Below, one piece after another: positions 62,482 through 64,000 of a stretch of DNA of 64,000 nt. This stretch comes from JTS-RE37 sp963756115. Lineage in GTDB: Bacteria > Bacteroidota > Bacteroidia > Flavobacteriales > Flavobacteriaceae. The stretch is from contig CAVWMN010000009.1 of assembly GCA_963756115.1 (NCBI GenBank), forward strand, positions 124,001 to 188,000, given 5' to 3'. The notes beneath the pieces are model-generated. The model did not search any database and was not told the DNA's origin. It worked only from the letters and a program-made list of their open reading frames with translations. The translations under genes were made by a program, and so were the position numbers. Numbering within the stretch: position 1 is the first letter of the stretch; every line of letters begins with the position of its first letter.

Positions 62482-63867
62482 TCAGCTTTCCGGAGAGGCC
62501 AAAACAAATTCCTGTGATTCGTTCAGTTTTGGTATATGTACCTTCCACCCGTATACATCCCTGATCTTGATTCTGAAGGCATCCAGTGCCGCTGGCTCGC
62601 CATGGATAAGGAATACGGTTTCCGGGATGTTTTTGATCTGGCCCATCCAATGGATCAGCCCACTTTGATCTGCGTGTGCGGAAAGGCTTTCCAAATGGTG
62701 GATTTTGGCCTTTACCGGATGGTATTTTCCAAAGAATCGAATTTCATGCGCCCCATCAAGCAATTGCCTGCCCCTGGTGCCTTCTGCCTGGTATCCCACC
62801 AGCAAAACAGTCGTGGAAGGTTTATCAATCCATTGCTTTAAATAGGTCAGGACCCTTCCGCCGGTAACCATGCCGCTGCCCGCAATCACTATTTTAGGCC
62901 TTGGGTCGTCAATGGTCTTCCAGGTATCGGCATAGGAGCTGATTATATTGAAATGATTGCACATAGCCCGGTATTCGTCAGGTGGAAGCTTGTGCCAGTC
63001 CGGGAATTCCTCAAAAACAGACAGGACATTGTTGCCCATCGGACTATCGATAAATACCGGGATGTTGGGGATCCTGTTCTTTTTGTATAATTGCCACAAC
63101 AGGTACATCAGGGATTGCAACCGCTCTACAGCAAAGGAGGGGATGACGAGATTGCCCTTTTGGTTGATGGTATTATGTACCAGTTCCCTGACAAGGGATG
63201 CCACATCCTCCCGGGGATGTAATTTATTGCCATAGGTACTTTCTGCAAAGAGGTAATCGGCCCATTGCGGTCGCTCAGGGTCTTCCAGCAGCGGGTCATT
63301 TATCCTGCCAATATCTCCGGAGAATACAAGGATCTTACCAAACAGCTCAAGTTCAATAAAGGTAGCCCCAATAATATGCCCGTTATACCTGAATTTTATC
63401 CGGATATGATCTGATAATGAAACCCATACATCCCTTTCCAGCGGCCGGAACAGGGCGATTGCCCTCCGGGCTTCTTCCACTGTATAAAATGGCAGTGCAG
63501 GGTGATGCCTGCTGTAGCCTTCCAAATTTGCCTGCTCGGCTTCCTCCTCATGAATCTTCGCACTATCCAGGAGAATAATCCGGGTTATTGCCAGGGTAGG
63601 GGATGTTCCCAGGATTTTCCCGTGGAAACCTTCTTTAACAAGGCGTGGAAGGTATCCGGTATGGTCCAGATGCCCATGGGTCAGCAAAACCACATCAATT
63701 TTTGAGACCGCTACCGGCAAGGGTGTCCAGTTCAATTGCCGTAGTTCCTTCAAACCCTGGAACATACCGCAATCCACCATTATATTGAGTTCCGGGGTTT
63801 CCAGGTAGAATTTGGAACCTGTTACAGTTCCGGAAGCCCCCAAAAAATGAATTTTGAAAGTTTTCAT
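62482..63867 (-). CDS. MBL-fold beta-CASP RNA-processing-type hydrolase
   Basis: 461 residues. The metallo-beta-lactamase part has the HxHxDH zinc motif (LLTHGHLDHTGYLP) and D in FSGDIGR. The beta-CASP part and RMMBL end follow (VIAGSGMVTGGRVLTYL, LSAHADQSGLIHWMG, FLIHGEPAALDAFR). It is close to YbeY-independent mRNA 3'-end processing-like nucleases of the CPSF73/YsH1 type widespread in bacteria. It cuts RNA, probably during stress or low oxygen, judging from similar clusters in Bacteroidota. The start directly abuts the upstream stop (TAA-ATG), which implies coupling. Confidence 0.9.
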   Translation of the reverse strand: MKTFKIHFLGASGTVTGSKFYLETPELNIMVDCGMFQGLKELRQLNWTPLPVAVSKIDVVLLTHGHLDHTGYLPRLVKEGFHGKILGTSPTLAITRIILLDSAKIHEEEAEQANLEGYSRHHPALPFYTVEEARRAIALFRPLERDVWVSLSDHIRIKFRYNGHIIGATFIELELFGKILVFSGDIGRINDPLLEDPERPQWADYLFAESTYGNKLHPREDVASLVRELVHNTINQKGNLVIPSFAVERLQSLMYLLWQLYKKNRIPNIPVFIDSPMGNNVLSVFEEFPDWHKLPPDEYRAMCNHFNIISSYADTWKTIDDPRPKIVIAGSGMVTGGRVLTYLKQWIDKPSTTVLLVGYQAEGTRGRQLLDGAHEIRFFGKYHPVKAKIHHLESLSAHADQSGLIHWMGQIKNIPETVFLIHGEPAALDAFRIKIRDVYGWKVHIPKLNESQEFVLASPES

Positions 63868-64000
63868 TTACCTATGGGAAAATGCAGTACAAAGTTGATT
63901 GATTTCGTTGATTATCTTTCCCTTCCTGGCAGGCGTAATCCCTAAATGGTCCAGGTAGAATGTATCCTGCCAAAGTTGTCTGCACAGCACGACATCCCTG
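63868..64000 (-). CDS. 3' end of an unidentified gene
   Basis: The frame ending in QLCTAFSHR and stop (63868-63870) continues beyond the window. The 43 visible residues (RDVVLCRQLWQDTFYLDHLGITPARKGKIINEI) show no recognisable family. It is immediately upstream of the MBL gene and surely co-transcribed. Confidence 0.55.
   Translation of the reverse strand, partial: RDVVLCRQLWQDTFYLDHLGITPARKGKIINEINQLCTAFSHR

Noticed and set aside
1..64000. CRISPR array, tRNA or rRNA gene
   Set aside because: No regularly spaced repeats with unique spacers beyond the four 12-bp iterons, and no cloverleaf or rRNA sequence was recognised.

Overview
The window looks like an accessory-rich stretch of a marine Flavobacteriaceae chromosome (Bacteroidota). 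The signs are a SusC/SusD pair, several formylglycine-type sulfatases, an AraC regulator, TAnnTTTG-like -7 promoter elements, IntDOT-like tyrosine recombinases, a BfmA/BtgA-type mobilization gene and AT-rich intergenic DNA. No rRNA, tRNA or CRISPR array was seen.

Region 1 (1-30.3 kb) starts with the 3' end of an integrase and a mobilization gene. A polysaccharide utilization locus follows, with every gene on the minus strand. In transcription order it holds an AraC regulator, a GntP permease, a RhaT-family transporter, an enolase-superfamily cycloisomerase/dehydratase, an aldehyde dehydrogenase (broken by one frameshift), a 2-keto-3-deoxy-sugar-acid kinase, a KDPG/KDPGal-type aldolase, a VOC protein, a sulfatase, an MFS acid-sugar transporter, a galactonate-dehydratase-like enolase, a sulfatase, a GH127 enzyme, an MFS sugar porter, an FG-GAP/ASPIC lipid- or surface-exported protein, two sulfatases, SusC and SusD. 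This gene content matches known carrageenan / 3,6-anhydro-D-galactose catabolic loci (sulfatases, GH127, Dau-type pathway to pyruvate and glyceraldehyde-3-phosphate). No endo-carrageenase is present. Six intergenic regions each carry one copy of the same two-half-site operator (GGnTAnAAT-N13-GnTAA, half-sites 21 bp apart), always exactly 29 nt upstream of a -7-like octamer. It is probably the binding site of the local AraC regulator, and it splits the locus into six transcription units.

Region 2 (30.6-44.5 kb) looks like a second inserted element. A terminator and 12-bp iterons lead into a second integrase broken by several single-base indels. Then come an unknown 409-aa gene, a TonB-dependent receptor, an M29-type peptidase, a PepD dipeptidase, a CodB-like permease, an ornithine aminotransferase, an arginase and a MarC protein. 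The permease, aminotransferase and arginase are all interrupted, which suggests a decaying arginine/peptide-use operon (or sequence errors). A TPR lipoprotein and a 1.3-kb gene-poor stretch with repeats, terminators and a gene remnant close the region.

Region 3 (45-56 kb) holds an isolated sulfatase, a Cys-rich lipoprotein, a Tat-exported Gfo/Idh/MocA oxidoreductase, an M20 carboxypeptidase, a two-subunit molybdenum hydroxylase (IorB/IorA type), a frameshifted small exported protein, an EthD-domain protein and a PD40 propeller protein. From about 47.7 kb the DNA becomes visibly richer in G+C.

Region 4 (56-64 kb) looks like ordinary chromosome: a DAACS symporter, a cardiolipin synthase, and a minus-strand cluster with a beta-CASP MBL ribonuclease-like protein, two coiled-coil proteins, a lipoprotein and a D-2-hydroxyacid dehydrogenase.
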